From assembly GCF_945952055.1 (NCBI RefSeq), contig NZ_CAMFHB010000004.1, positions 124,001 to 188,000 of the forward strand: a DNA stretch of 64,000 nucleotides. The letters are read 5' to 3'. Under the pieces are notes generated by a model that saw nothing but the letters and a program-made list of their open reading frames with translations, was not told where the DNA came from and searched no databases. Source of the DNA: an uncultured Alsobacter sp. (GTDB lineage: Bacteria; Pseudomonadota; Alphaproteobacteria; Rhizobiales; Beijerinckiaceae). This document shows, piece by piece, positions 52,888-60,348 of this stretch (positions are counted from its first letter, which is position 1; each line of letters opens with the position of its first letter). Position numbers and translations under genes: made by a program.

Positions 52888-53943
52888 TCACGCCTCGTTC
52901 AGGCGGAACGCCGCCGAGCGAGGATAGGCGACGCGCCGCGAGCGGTTGACGGCACCGAGCGGCCGGTGGGCGGCGAGGCCCTGCCAGGGGCTGAAGGCCA
53001 TGCCGTCGTCGACCGCGGCGGTAAGCGTGGGGCTCCACGCGTCCTGCGGGTCGGCCGTGATGCGGGCCACCGTGACGTGGGGGCTCTCGCTCTCCGGCCA
53101 GACGACCGACGCATCCTCGATCGGCATGGTATCCGGGTCGGTGCAGAGCTGCACGCGCAGGTCCCAGCCGCCACCATTCGCCTGGAACAGGGCGCTCATG
53201 GCGTGGCGCAGGCCATCGGGGTCGTCGCCCACCGCCACGTCGGTGCCGGAGAGAGCCGTCAGCGCGGGCGACGTGGGCGCCACCGAAACCTTGCCGACGA
53301 AGTCGCCCCACAGGAGCGGGGTCTGGCTGTGGTAGGTCTCGCCGGCGGGGTGGTGCTGGGGCTCGCCGCCCAGCGTCTTGAGCAGCGGGCTCTGGCCGCC
53401 GAAGGCCTCGACCGCCTTCTCGGCGACCCCGGCCACGGTGGACACGACCTCCTTCAGGCCCTCCACCCGGTCCGTCGTGGCGGCGAGCAGCTTCAGGTTG
53501 GCGAGGAAGGCGGCGGGGCTCGGCGCGGCGAAGGCGGGGCCGTTGACCAGCACGAAGTCCTGCACCGGGTCCTCGCTCTCCGGCAGGCGCGCGCCCGGCA
53601 CCTTCAGCACCTTGATGGCCAGCCCGCGGGGCGTCGAAATGCGGTCGGGCAGGATGTCGCCGGGGACGGAGGAGAAGCGCATCACCACGCCAAAGCGGCC
53701 CGGCGTGGCGAAGAGCCCCTGGGCGTAGGCGGGCGGCAGTCCCGGCAACACCTCCAGGGTGCCCCGCACCACGGCATGGGCCTTGGCGTGGACGCTGCGC
53801 AGGCGGCGCCCCCCGTCGGCGAAGGTCTTGCGGCTGATGCCCACCATGGTCTCGGCGAGTTCGCCCGCCACCTTCGCTTCCTCCTGCGGGTCGATCTGCT
53901 CCATCGCAGGGTGGAAGGGCACGGGCGCGCGACGGTCGGTCAT
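52888..53943 (-). CDS. Catalase-related heme protein (short form)
   Basis: This 351-residue catalase-fold protein is much shorter than typical catalases (about 480 or more). The distal-site His is His52 in SVHAKAHAVVRG, the RFSSVPGD segment follows at about 89-96, and the distal Asn is Asn134 in DFVLVNGPAF. The C-terminal stretch AVNRSRRVAYPRSAAFR matches the end of the catalase core. The usual proximal R-x3-Y motif region is not clear to me. Such short proteins act as organic-peroxide peroxidases or heme-dependent lipid enzymes. Monocistronic. Confidence 0.74.
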   Translation of the reverse strand: MTDRRAPVPFHPAMEQIDPQEEAKVAGELAETMVGISRKTFADGGRRLRSVHAKAHAVVRGTLEVLPGLPPAYAQGLFATPGRFGVVMRFSSVPGDILPDRISTPRGLAIKVLKVPGARLPESEDPVQDFVLVNGPAFAAPSPAAFLANLKLLAATTDRVEGLKEVVSTVAGVAEKAVEAFGGQSPLLKTLGGEPQHHPAGETYHSQTPLLWGDFVGKVSVAPTSPALTALSGTDVAVGDDPDGLRHAMSALFQANGGGWDLRVQLCTDPDTMPIEDASVVWPESESPHVTVARITADPQDAWSPTLTAAVDDGMAFSPWQGLAAHRPLGAVNRSRRVAYPRSAAFRLNEA

Positions 53944-54077
53944 GGCGGATCCTTTGTTCCTGACGAGGCCGAACAACGCGGCGCCGGCGGGAACGTTGCC
54001 TGACCGGGCCTTGCCGCGAGGGCGGCTCGGCGGGGACATCGACAAGGACGAGGTGATCCAGGCCGCGGCGGCGGCCG

Positions 54078-56036
54078 TCAGCGCGCGGGGCGGCCTTCCG
54101 CCCAGAACTGCTGTTCGGCGAGCGCGGCCGCCAGACGCGGGGCAAGCGCCAGCGCGGCCTTCTCGGTGATGTGGCCGCGGTCGTGCCAGATGGGCGTGCC
54201 GTCGGCGAGCGCCTGCCCGCAGGCACGCTCGTCGCACAGCCCCGTGCGCAGCGGGGCGTAGAACAGGTTCGGTGCCGTGTGCGTCGCCAGGCGCGCGGCC
54301 TCGTCGAAGGGCCGGAAAGCCGCCTCGACCGCCGCCCGGTCGATGCTGCATCCGGGCTTGGTGGCGACCTGCCACGGCGCGTCGAGGCATTCGCGCGGGT
54401 CGAGCTTCGGCGGCGCGGTCCCGTCGAGGAGCAGCACGACGACGCCCCGGTCCGCCAGGCGCCGCGCGATGGCAGTGACGTTGGCGAGATAGGGCCCGGG
54501 GTTCGTGGCCCGGTCCTTCTCGAACAGGCGCTGGCCGATCGCGACCACGTCGCCTTCCCGCACATGGGCGGCGACGTAGTCGACGACCTCGGCGTTGTAC
54601 TGCGCGCAGCGGGCCTGCGGCACCCGCGCCGCCTCCGCGGCCGGCAGCAGGGCGCATCCCCGCCCGACGGTCAGGTGGAGGACCTCCATGCCGCGGAACG
54701 CGCCCGCCACCGCCGGCGCGTAGTTGCGAGCGTGGCTGTCGCCGATCAGGAACACCGCCGCGCGCCCCTCCGAAGGCCGCGTGAGGCAGCGCCGGAGCGT
54801 CGCGGTCTCGAATGCGTCGATGTGGCAGGCATCCAGCGACCGGCCGGTCCGGAGATCCTTCCACCAGGTCCGCACGATATGCTGCGGATCGCCGGTCCCG
54901 ACCAAGCGACCGAGATAGAGCCACCCGTCCAGGGGGCCGGCGACGACGAGCAGAAGGGAGGCGACGGCCGCGAGGCCCCCAGCCCCGTAGCCCAGGGTGC
55001 GTGCCCCCACCCGCGACCACGTGGCGTGACGCAGCGGCCGTTCGACGAACCGGTAGGAGGCGTGCGACAGCGCCAGCATAAGCGGCAGCAGCAGCAGCAC
55101 CGACCACCCCTCGAGCCCGATGGTCCAGCGGGCGACCGAGATCACGCCCCAGTGCCACAGATAGAGCGAATAGGAGGTCTTGCCGAGATACTGGACCGGG
55201 GCCGCGGTGAGCGCGCGGTGCGCCAGCCCCCTGCCCTGCAGAGCGACGATCAGGCCGGCCGTGAGGGCGACCGCCGCGACGGTGGCCTCGACCGCGAAGC
55301 GCAGGGGGCAAAAAAAGCTCGCGAGCAGCAGAACCAGCAGCGGGGTGGCGGGCAGACCGCGCGCGGCTGCGGCCCGCTCACCGTCCCGCTGAGCCAGGCA
55401 GACGAGACTGCCGGCCGCGAGTTCCCAGGCGCGGGTCGGCATGAGGAAATAGGCCAGCGGCTTGTCGGTGTCGTAGAGGAGCACGAAGCACGCCAGCGAC
55501 GCCGCGGCCACCATCACGAGCAGGGCGACGAAGGTCCGCATCCGGCCCCGGCCCGAGGCGAAGGTCCAGATGGCCAGCGGAAACAACAGGTAGAACTGCT
55601 CCTCCACGCCCAGCGACCACGTGTGAACAAAAGGATTGAGTTCAACCGACGCCGCGAAGTAGTCCGCAGCCTGGCGGATGAGGTAAAGGTTGGACAGGCC
55701 GAACAGCGCGGCGATCCCGGTGCGCAGCGACATGCGCGGAAAAGGGTCGAGCAGCGCGATGAAGGCCCCGGCCACGAGCACGAAGACCGCCAGCGCCGGA
55801 ACCAGCCTCTTGACACGCCGGATATAGAAATCCAGCAGAAACTCGCGAAAATTCAGGAGCCGAACGCGAGGCAGCACGCTGGCCGTGATGACGTAGCCGG
55901 AGATGACGAAGAAGACGTCGACGCCGAGGTGGCCGCTCGGCAGGACGGACCGGTCAAGGTGATTGGCTATGACCGCCAGAACGGCCACGGCACGCAAGCC
56001 GTCGATCTCGGGCCGATATGCCTCCGCGCGAACCAC
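54078..56036 (-). CDS. Acyltransferase 3 with C-terminal SGNH domain (OafA/YrhL family)
   Basis: This 652-residue membrane protein O-acylates surface polysaccharide or peptidoglycan. The first about 370 residues form the ten-helix acyltransferase-3 domain (RPEIDGLRAVAVLAVIANH and GVDVFFVISGYVIT at the start). The C-terminal periplasmic SGNH domain has FLIGDSHARNYAP with the nucleophile Ser and the final D-x2-H in HDRGHIT. A GTG start at 56036 precedes the family-typical start directly. It is monocistronic, with an AT-rich promoter-like region and hairpin upstream. Confidence 0.87.
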   Translation of the reverse strand: MVRAEAYRPEIDGLRAVAVLAVIANHLDRSVLPSGHLGVDVFFVISGYVITASVLPRVRLLNFREFLLDFYIRRVKRLVPALAVFVLVAGAFIALLDPFPRMSLRTGIAALFGLSNLYLIRQAADYFAASVELNPFVHTWSLGVEEQFYLLFPLAIWTFASGRGRMRTFVALLVMVAAASLACFVLLYDTDKPLAYFLMPTRAWELAAGSLVCLAQRDGERAAAARGLPATPLLVLLLASFFCPLRFAVEATVAAVALTAGLIVALQGRGLAHRALTAAPVQYLGKTSYSLYLWHWGVISVARWTIGLEGWSVLLLLPLMLALSHASYRFVERPLRHATWSRVGARTLGYGAGGLAAVASLLLVVAGPLDGWLYLGRLVGTGDPQHIVRTWWKDLRTGRSLDACHIDAFETATLRRCLTRPSEGRAAVFLIGDSHARNYAPAVAGAFRGMEVLHLTVGRGCALLPAAEAARVPQARCAQYNAEVVDYVAAHVREGDVVAIGQRLFEKDRATNPGPYLANVTAIARRLADRGVVVLLLDGTAPPKLDPRECLDAPWQVATKPGCSIDRAAVEAAFRPFDEAARLATHTAPNLFYAPLRTGLCDERACGQALADGTPIWHDRGHITEKAALALAPRLAAALAEQQFWAEGRPAR

Positions 56037-56073
56037 TGCTCAAACCTAGTTAACCATTAGCTTAACGCTCAAC

Positions 56074-56091
56074 CGCCCCAAATATGGGGCG
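56074..56091. terminator. Hairpin in the cytochrome/acyltransferase intergenic region
   Basis: CGCCCCA and TGGGGCG form a 7-base-pair stem with loop AATA. It is downstream of the minus-strand cytochrome gene and about 38 bases upstream of the acyltransferase start, followed by AT-rich sequence. It could be a weak terminator for the former or an operator for the latter. Confidence 0.45.
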
Positions 56092-56176
56092 CGTTCCGGA
56101 ATGTAAAGACCGGTTGGTCATACGGTTTCGCAACCGTCTGGCCGGCTGCCTTGGTGAAGCATCCCTTGCATGCGGC

Positions 56177-56965
56177 TCAGCGGGCCATCGCCTGAAGGTA
56201 GGCCACGACCGCGTCGAGGTCCGCGTCCGAGAGCATGGACCGGTCGAAGCCCACCATCTGCTGCTGCGGCCAGGTCCGCACCGCCTTGGGATCCCTGATG
56301 AGCGCGCGCAGGCCCGCCTCCGTCAGGTAGGCCGCGGCCGGCATGGGGCGGCCGAGGTCGGGGCCGACATCCGCCGAGCCGCCTCCCTTCATCCGATGGC
56401 AGGGCATGCATTGCGCCACGAAGACGTCCTGTCCGTGCCGCGCCGCGGCGCCGACACCGGCCGCCACCGCGATCTGCGGCCAGCGATGCGCCGGGCTCTC
56501 CACCCCGACGATGGTGGCGACCTGCCAGGGCCACTGCTCCGAGGTGATGCCCGAGAGGGTCGGGTTCTGCCAGACGAGGTAGAACGGCCCCGCCGTGCCC
56601 GTGCCCTTGGGCAAGGGCTGCCAGGGCTTGGCGGGATCCTCCACGGCCATGTAGGCGACCGAGCCGCCCTGGGCGCCCTTGCGCACCAGCGCCATCGGGA
56701 TCTGCGAGGTGAAGCCGTCGGAGGCCTGCACCTCCAGCGTGTCGACGTCGTCCGTCGGCAGCCCCTTCAGGAGCTGAAGCAGCGGGACCGCCCTGGCGGC
56801 CGGCGAGGTCTGCGGCACCGGCATCTCGATGGCGTCCGGGGAGGCCAGGAGCTCGGCCTGGGTCAGGACGCGCGTCTGCCCGCCGATGCGCAGGGTCAGG
56901 TCCGCGGCCGCGGCCGGACCGCAGAGCAGGAGCAGGGCGGCGAGCCAGCGGGCGGGGCGCAGCAT
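56177..56965 (-). CDS. Secreted c-type cytochrome with N-terminal YedY/sulfite-oxidase-like domain
   Basis: This 262-residue periplasmic protein has a signal peptide (ARWLAALLLLCGPAAAA). The following domain (about 22-165) resembles the substrate-side fold of sulfite oxidase/YedY (LTLRIGGQTRVLTQAELL, VPLLQLLKGL, DGFTSQIPMALV) but lacks the Mo-ligating Cys; no other Cys occurs before the heme motif. A monoheme cytochrome c domain follows, with CMPCH near 186 and Met in QQQMVGF or RSMLSDADL as sixth ligand candidates. GGAGGATC precedes the ATG. It probably transfers electrons in the periplasm, perhaps with a molybdoenzyme elsewhere. Confidence 0.78.
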   Translation of the reverse strand: MLRPARWLAALLLLCGPAAAADLTLRIGGQTRVLTQAELLASPDAIEMPVPQTSPAARAVPLLQLLKGLPTDDVDTLEVQASDGFTSQIPMALVRKGAQGGSVAYMAVEDPAKPWQPLPKGTGTAGPFYLVWQNPTLSGITSEQWPWQVATIVGVESPAHRWPQIAVAAGVGAAARHGQDVFVAQCMPCHRMKGGGSADVGPDLGRPMPAAAYLTEAGLRALIRDPKAVRTWPQQQMVGFDRSMLSDADLDAVVAYLQAMAR

Positions 56966-57161
56966 GGGGATCCTCCGGAAGACGGGCCCCTGCCCTGCCT
57001 CTGAGCGGCCGACAAGGACAAGGAGCGCAGGACGGGGTGGCGATGGCGATGGCCTGGGTTCGGCTTGAGGCCATTGTCGCCGACCCGGCCCCCAGCACAA
57101 GCCCGGCCTTTGCGTGCCGTCGACGGCCGTGCTCATCTGTCGCGGTTCGGAGGGCTCCCCC

Positions 57162-57665
57162 ATGGTTCTGCTGCGCCTGTGCAAGGCGGCGCTCGTCGCG
57201 GCCGTCGCGCTGTTCTTCACCCTCGTCGCCTTCGGCAACGTCACGGACTACGGGAGCAACTGGGAGTTCGTGCGCCACGTGCTCGCCATGGACACGATCT
57301 TCCCGAACTCGACCCTGACATGGCGCGCGATCACCAGCGTGCCGCTGCAGACGGCGGGCTATGTCGGCATCATCGCCACCGAAGCCGCCGCGGCCGCGGT
57401 GCTGTGGTTCGCCGCCGCCCGGATGATTGCGTCCCTGCGCGGCCCGACCTTCGAAGGCGCACTGACGATCGCGGTCGCGGGCCTGACGCTCGGCTTCCTG
57501 CTCTATGCCGTCGGCTTCGTCACCATCGGCGGCGAGTGGTTCGCGATGTGGCAGTCGAGCACCTGGAACGGACAGGCGAAGGCGTTCGAGTTCCTGTCGT
57601 GGATCGGCATCACCATGCTGATCGTGCTGATGCCCGAGCCCGCGGCGGCCCAGCCGGGGCGCTGA
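57162..57665 (+). CDS. DUF2165 family membrane protein
   Basis: This 167-residue membrane protein has about four helices. The DUF2165 signature NVTDYGSNWEFVRHVLAMDT followed by FPNSTLTWRAI is complete. ATG 57162 has CGGAGGG upstream. Function unknown; members are small predicted transporters or sensors. It lies 196 bases from the divergent cytochrome gene and 76 bases upstream of the ATPase of the Septu-like pair, on the same strand. Confidence 0.82.
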   Translation: MVLLRLCKAALVAAVALFFTLVAFGNVTDYGSNWEFVRHVLAMDTIFPNSTLTWRAITSVPLQTAGYVGIIATEAAAAAVLWFAAARMIASLRGPTFEGALTIAVAGLTLGFLLYAVGFVTIGGEWFAMWQSSTWNGQAKAFEFLSWIGITMLIVLMPEPAAAQPGR

Positions 57666-57741
57666 GGCCGCGCGCGAAAGTCTTGCAGCCAGGCCCTGCC
57701 CGTCTGGTATCCTGCGCCACCCGCGACGAGGACGAGACACC

Positions 57742-59025
57742 ATGTATGTTCGCCACCTGGAGATACGGGACCTGCGCGCCTTCCGCAGCGCGGCGGTCGA
57801 CCTGCTCTACCCGGGTCGCGAGCAGGACGCCGCGTTCGAGGAGGTGGTGCGCTGGCCGGTCCGCCTGCCCAACGTCAACGTCTTCCTCGGCAACAACGGC
57901 TCAGGCAAGAGCACGCTCCTGGATGCCGTAGCCCTGGCACTCATTTCACCGCTGGTGTCGTCATCCGGCTACCGACCCCAGTCGCTCATCCGGCGGGCCA
58001 GCCGCGGCAAGGTGGACACCGCCGAAATGGCGGTGGACCTCGTGCTGCACGAGCAGGACGGGCGGGCCGATGGGGACCTGGCCCGCTTGGCGGCCCGCGT
58101 CGAACGGCGCGGGGCGATCGAGTTCCTGAACCCCATGTCCTCCGTCATCCTGGATCGCTACTTCGAGGAGAAGGACTCTTCGTTCTTCTTCGTGGGCTAC
58201 GGCGCGTCCCGGCGCGCCGAGGCGCTGTCGGCCAATGACCTCGCGACGCGCCGGCGCGCGCGGGCCGTGCGCTACGAACGGGTCTCGACCCTGTTCGAGG
58301 ACCATCTCGCGCTGGTGCCCCTCAATGCCTGGCTGCCGGGCTGGGCGATCGAGAATCCGGGGCGGCACAAGCAGGTCGTCACGTTGCTGAACAAGCTGCT
58401 GCCGCCGGGCGTCACCTTCACCGGTGAGCTGGAGGCCGGAGAATATCTCTACAATTTCCGCAGCCTGGTCGTGCCGTACACGGCCTTGTCGGACGGATAC
58501 CGGGCCTATCTGAGCTGGGTGGGGGACCTCCTCTACCACCTGTGCATGGGCGCGCCCTCGGGATCGAAGCTCGTCGACAGCCGCGGCGTGATCATGGTGG
58601 ACGAGATTGACCTGCACATTCATCCGGCCTGGCAGCGCTCGATCATCCCGACGCTGTCGCGCACCTTGAAGAACATGCAGTTCATCTTCACCACCCACAG
58701 TCCCCTCGTGGTCAGCACGATCGAACGGGCCAACATCTACAATGTCGAGATGGGCCCCCGGGCCACGCCTAAGGTGAGCCGCCCGGCGCAGGAGACCTTC
58801 GGCCTGTCCGCCGACCAGATCCTGCGGTCGGACGTGTTCGGGTTGGACTCTACCCGCGACCCGGAGTTCGCCGAGAAGCTGCGGACCCTGTCCCGAGCCG
58901 CCGAACAGGGCGAGAGCGGAGCGGCGCTCGCCTTCCTGCGCAGCGCCTCGGCAGGCGGCGGCGAACCGCCGCCCGAGCCCTCGGCCGTGCCGGATTGGTT
59001 TCAGAAGTTCTCCGACCGCAGCTGA
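57742..59025 (+). CDS. AAA/ABC-type ATPase of a Septu-like (PtuA-type) defence pair
   Basis: This 427-residue ATPase is of the RecF/OLD-like group. Walker A is GNNGSGKST at 50-58. A signature-like LSDGYRAYLS lies at 249-258. Walker B with catalytic acid is VIMVDEID at 283-290, followed by LHIHP, and the switch His is in FTTHSP at 316-321. There is no TOPRIM nuclease domain as in OLD proteins; the C-terminal about 90 residues are helical and charged. An HNH nuclease gene starts 6 bases downstream. In Septu the ATPase PtuA regulates the HNH nuclease PtuB, and this gene order matches. It could also be a standalone repair ATPase, but the neighbour argues against that. Confidence 0.82.
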   Translation: MYVRHLEIRDLRAFRSAAVDLLYPGREQDAAFEEVVRWPVRLPNVNVFLGNNGSGKSTLLDAVALALISPLVSSSGYRPQSLIRRASRGKVDTAEMAVDLVLHEQDGRADGDLARLAARVERRGAIEFLNPMSSVILDRYFEEKDSSFFFVGYGASRRAEALSANDLATRRRARAVRYERVSTLFEDHLALVPLNAWLPGWAIENPGRHKQVVTLLNKLLPPGVTFTGELEAGEYLYNFRSLVVPYTALSDGYRAYLSWVGDLLYHLCMGAPSGSKLVDSRGVIMVDEIDLHIHPAWQRSIIPTLSRTLKNMQFIFTTHSPLVVSTIERANIYNVEMGPRATPKVSRPAQETFGLSADQILRSDVFGLDSTRDPEFAEKLRTLSRAAEQGESGAALAFLRSASAGGGEPPPEPSAVPDWFQKFSDRS

Positions 59026-59031
59026 ACGGCA

Positions 59032-59931
59032 ATGATCAGGCACCAGCCCCCGCTCGCACGTGCCGACCTCGAGGCCCGGATCGACGCGCGGGCCCCGGCT
59101 TGGCGCGCCGAGGCGGCGAAGCGCACGGCCACGTTCCTAACGGCCGGCCGCTTCGCGGAGCCGAACGGCTCGATCTGGAGCGACATCAAGCCCGTCTACA
59201 TGCAGCTCCAGTACAACAAGTGCATCTATTGCGAGCGCGTGCTGGGGGCAGAGCTCACGGGGAAGGCGGAACACGACGTCGAGCATTTTCGACCGAAGGG
59301 CCAGGTGAAGACCTGGCCGTACGCCAGCCGCAAGCCCAGCGTGAGCTACGATTTCCCGACGGGCACGCCCAACAAGACGGGCTACTACTGGCTCGCCTAC
59401 GACATCGAGAACTATGCGTGCTCCTGCAAGGGGTGCAACTCGGACCGCAAGCGGGACTACTTCCCGATCCTCGGCCCTCGGGCGGCCGCGCCCACCGACA
59501 TCGTGTCGCTGAACAAGGCGGAGCAGCCGCTGCTGTTGTTTCCCAGCGGCACGATCGGAGACGATCCGGCGCGCTTCATCACCTTCCTCGGCGTGGTCGC
59601 GCAGGTGCATCCGGCTGCCAAGGGCGTAGATCGCCTGCGGGCCCAGGTCACCATCGACTTCTTCAGCCTCAACGACCGCGAGGAGCTGCTGGCCGATCGG
59701 GCGCGCGTGATCCGCGAGCTCGCCTCGAAGATGCGACAGCTCCAGGACAAGGATCCCGCATGGAGAGCCGCCGCGCAGCAGGATCTCGAGCAAATCCTCT
59801 CCGATGCCAGCCCGCAGGCCGCCTGCGCGCGCGCCTATGCCGAGCTCGTCAAGACGGATGTCCAGAAGGCCTGGGAGATCTACCAGGACGTCCAGCGCTA
59901 TCTCTCTCCGGGGCCGCGCCGACCGCGCTGA
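59032..59931 (+). CDS. HNH endonuclease of a Septu-like (PtuB-type) defence pair
   Basis: This 299-residue nuclease has the treble-clef HNH site formed by two Cys pairs (Cys64/Cys67 in KCIYCERV, and Cys132/Cys135 in CSCKGCNSDRK) around the catalytic DVEHFRPKG at 82-90, with YYWLAYDIENY between. This layout is that of the TIGR02646-type HNH proteins found with AAA ATPases in Septu and in retron-Ec78-like systems. The start is 6 bases after the ATPase stop. About 150 residues after the HNH site are helical and may contact the ATPase. Expected role: DNA or tRNA cleavage on phage infection. No reverse transcriptase or ncRNA was seen nearby. Confidence 0.82.
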   Translation: MIRHQPPLARADLEARIDARAPAWRAEAAKRTATFLTAGRFAEPNGSIWSDIKPVYMQLQYNKCIYCERVLGAELTGKAEHDVEHFRPKGQVKTWPYASRKPSVSYDFPTGTPNKTGYYWLAYDIENYACSCKGCNSDRKRDYFPILGPRAAAPTDIVSLNKAEQPLLLFPSGTIGDDPARFITFLGVVAQVHPAAKGVDRLRAQVTIDFFSLNDREELLADRARVIRELASKMRQLQDKDPAWRAAAQQDLEQILSDASPQAACARAYAELVKTDVQKAWEIYQDVQRYLSPGPRRPR

Positions 59932-59992
59932 GCCCGGCAGGCGCCAACGATCCCGCCTCCCCCGCGTTGGTCCTCCCCAAGGAGGACACGAC

Positions 59993-60322
59993 ATGCCGAA
60001 GTTCGTCACCATCGGCTATGGCGACCGCGCCGGCTACGACCGCACCGCGCGCGAGGTCCTGGAGGCGGCTCATGCCGCGGATGCCGGCCTTAAGCAGCGC
60101 GGTGCCGTGATGGGGATCGCGCGCACGCCCGTGCAGGTGCGCAATCCCGACGGCGCGGGGGTTGCGGTGCAGGAGGGGCCGTTCCTGCGCTCGGCGCTGC
60201 CCGTCGCCGGCTTCGCCATCGTGGAGGCCGCGAGCCTGGAGGAGGCCGTCGCCCTGGTGTCCGGCGTTCCCTGCGCCGTGGCCCACGGCGTGGTCGAGGT
60301 CTGGCCGCTCGAGGAGACCTGA
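59993..60322 (+). CDS. YCII-related (DGPF-like) small protein
   Basis: This 109-residue protein has the ferredoxin-like YCII/DGPF fold: KFVTIGYGDRAGY at the start, the central VQEGPFLRSALPVAGFAIVEA and a C-terminal AHGVVEVWPLEE. AAGGAGG at 59979-59985 is a strong ribosome-binding site for ATG 59993. It follows the HNH gene by 61 bases and is probably an independent gene. YCII proteins are of uncertain function, some with sigma-factor links. Confidence 0.78.
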   Translation: MPKFVTIGYGDRAGYDRTAREVLEAAHAADAGLKQRGAVMGIARTPVQVRNPDGAGVAVQEGPFLRSALPVAGFAIVEAASLEEAVALVSGVPCAVAHGVVEVWPLEET

Positions 60323-60348
60323 GGGCGGGGCCTCCTCGGCAGCGGCCC

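Noticed and set aside
57742-60322. Three-gene defence system including the YCII-like protein, or a retron
   Set aside because: The YCII-like gene is 61 bases away with its own strong ribosome-binding site and a fold not linked to Septu. No reverse transcriptase or msr/msd-like RNA was found, so only the two-gene pair is claimed.
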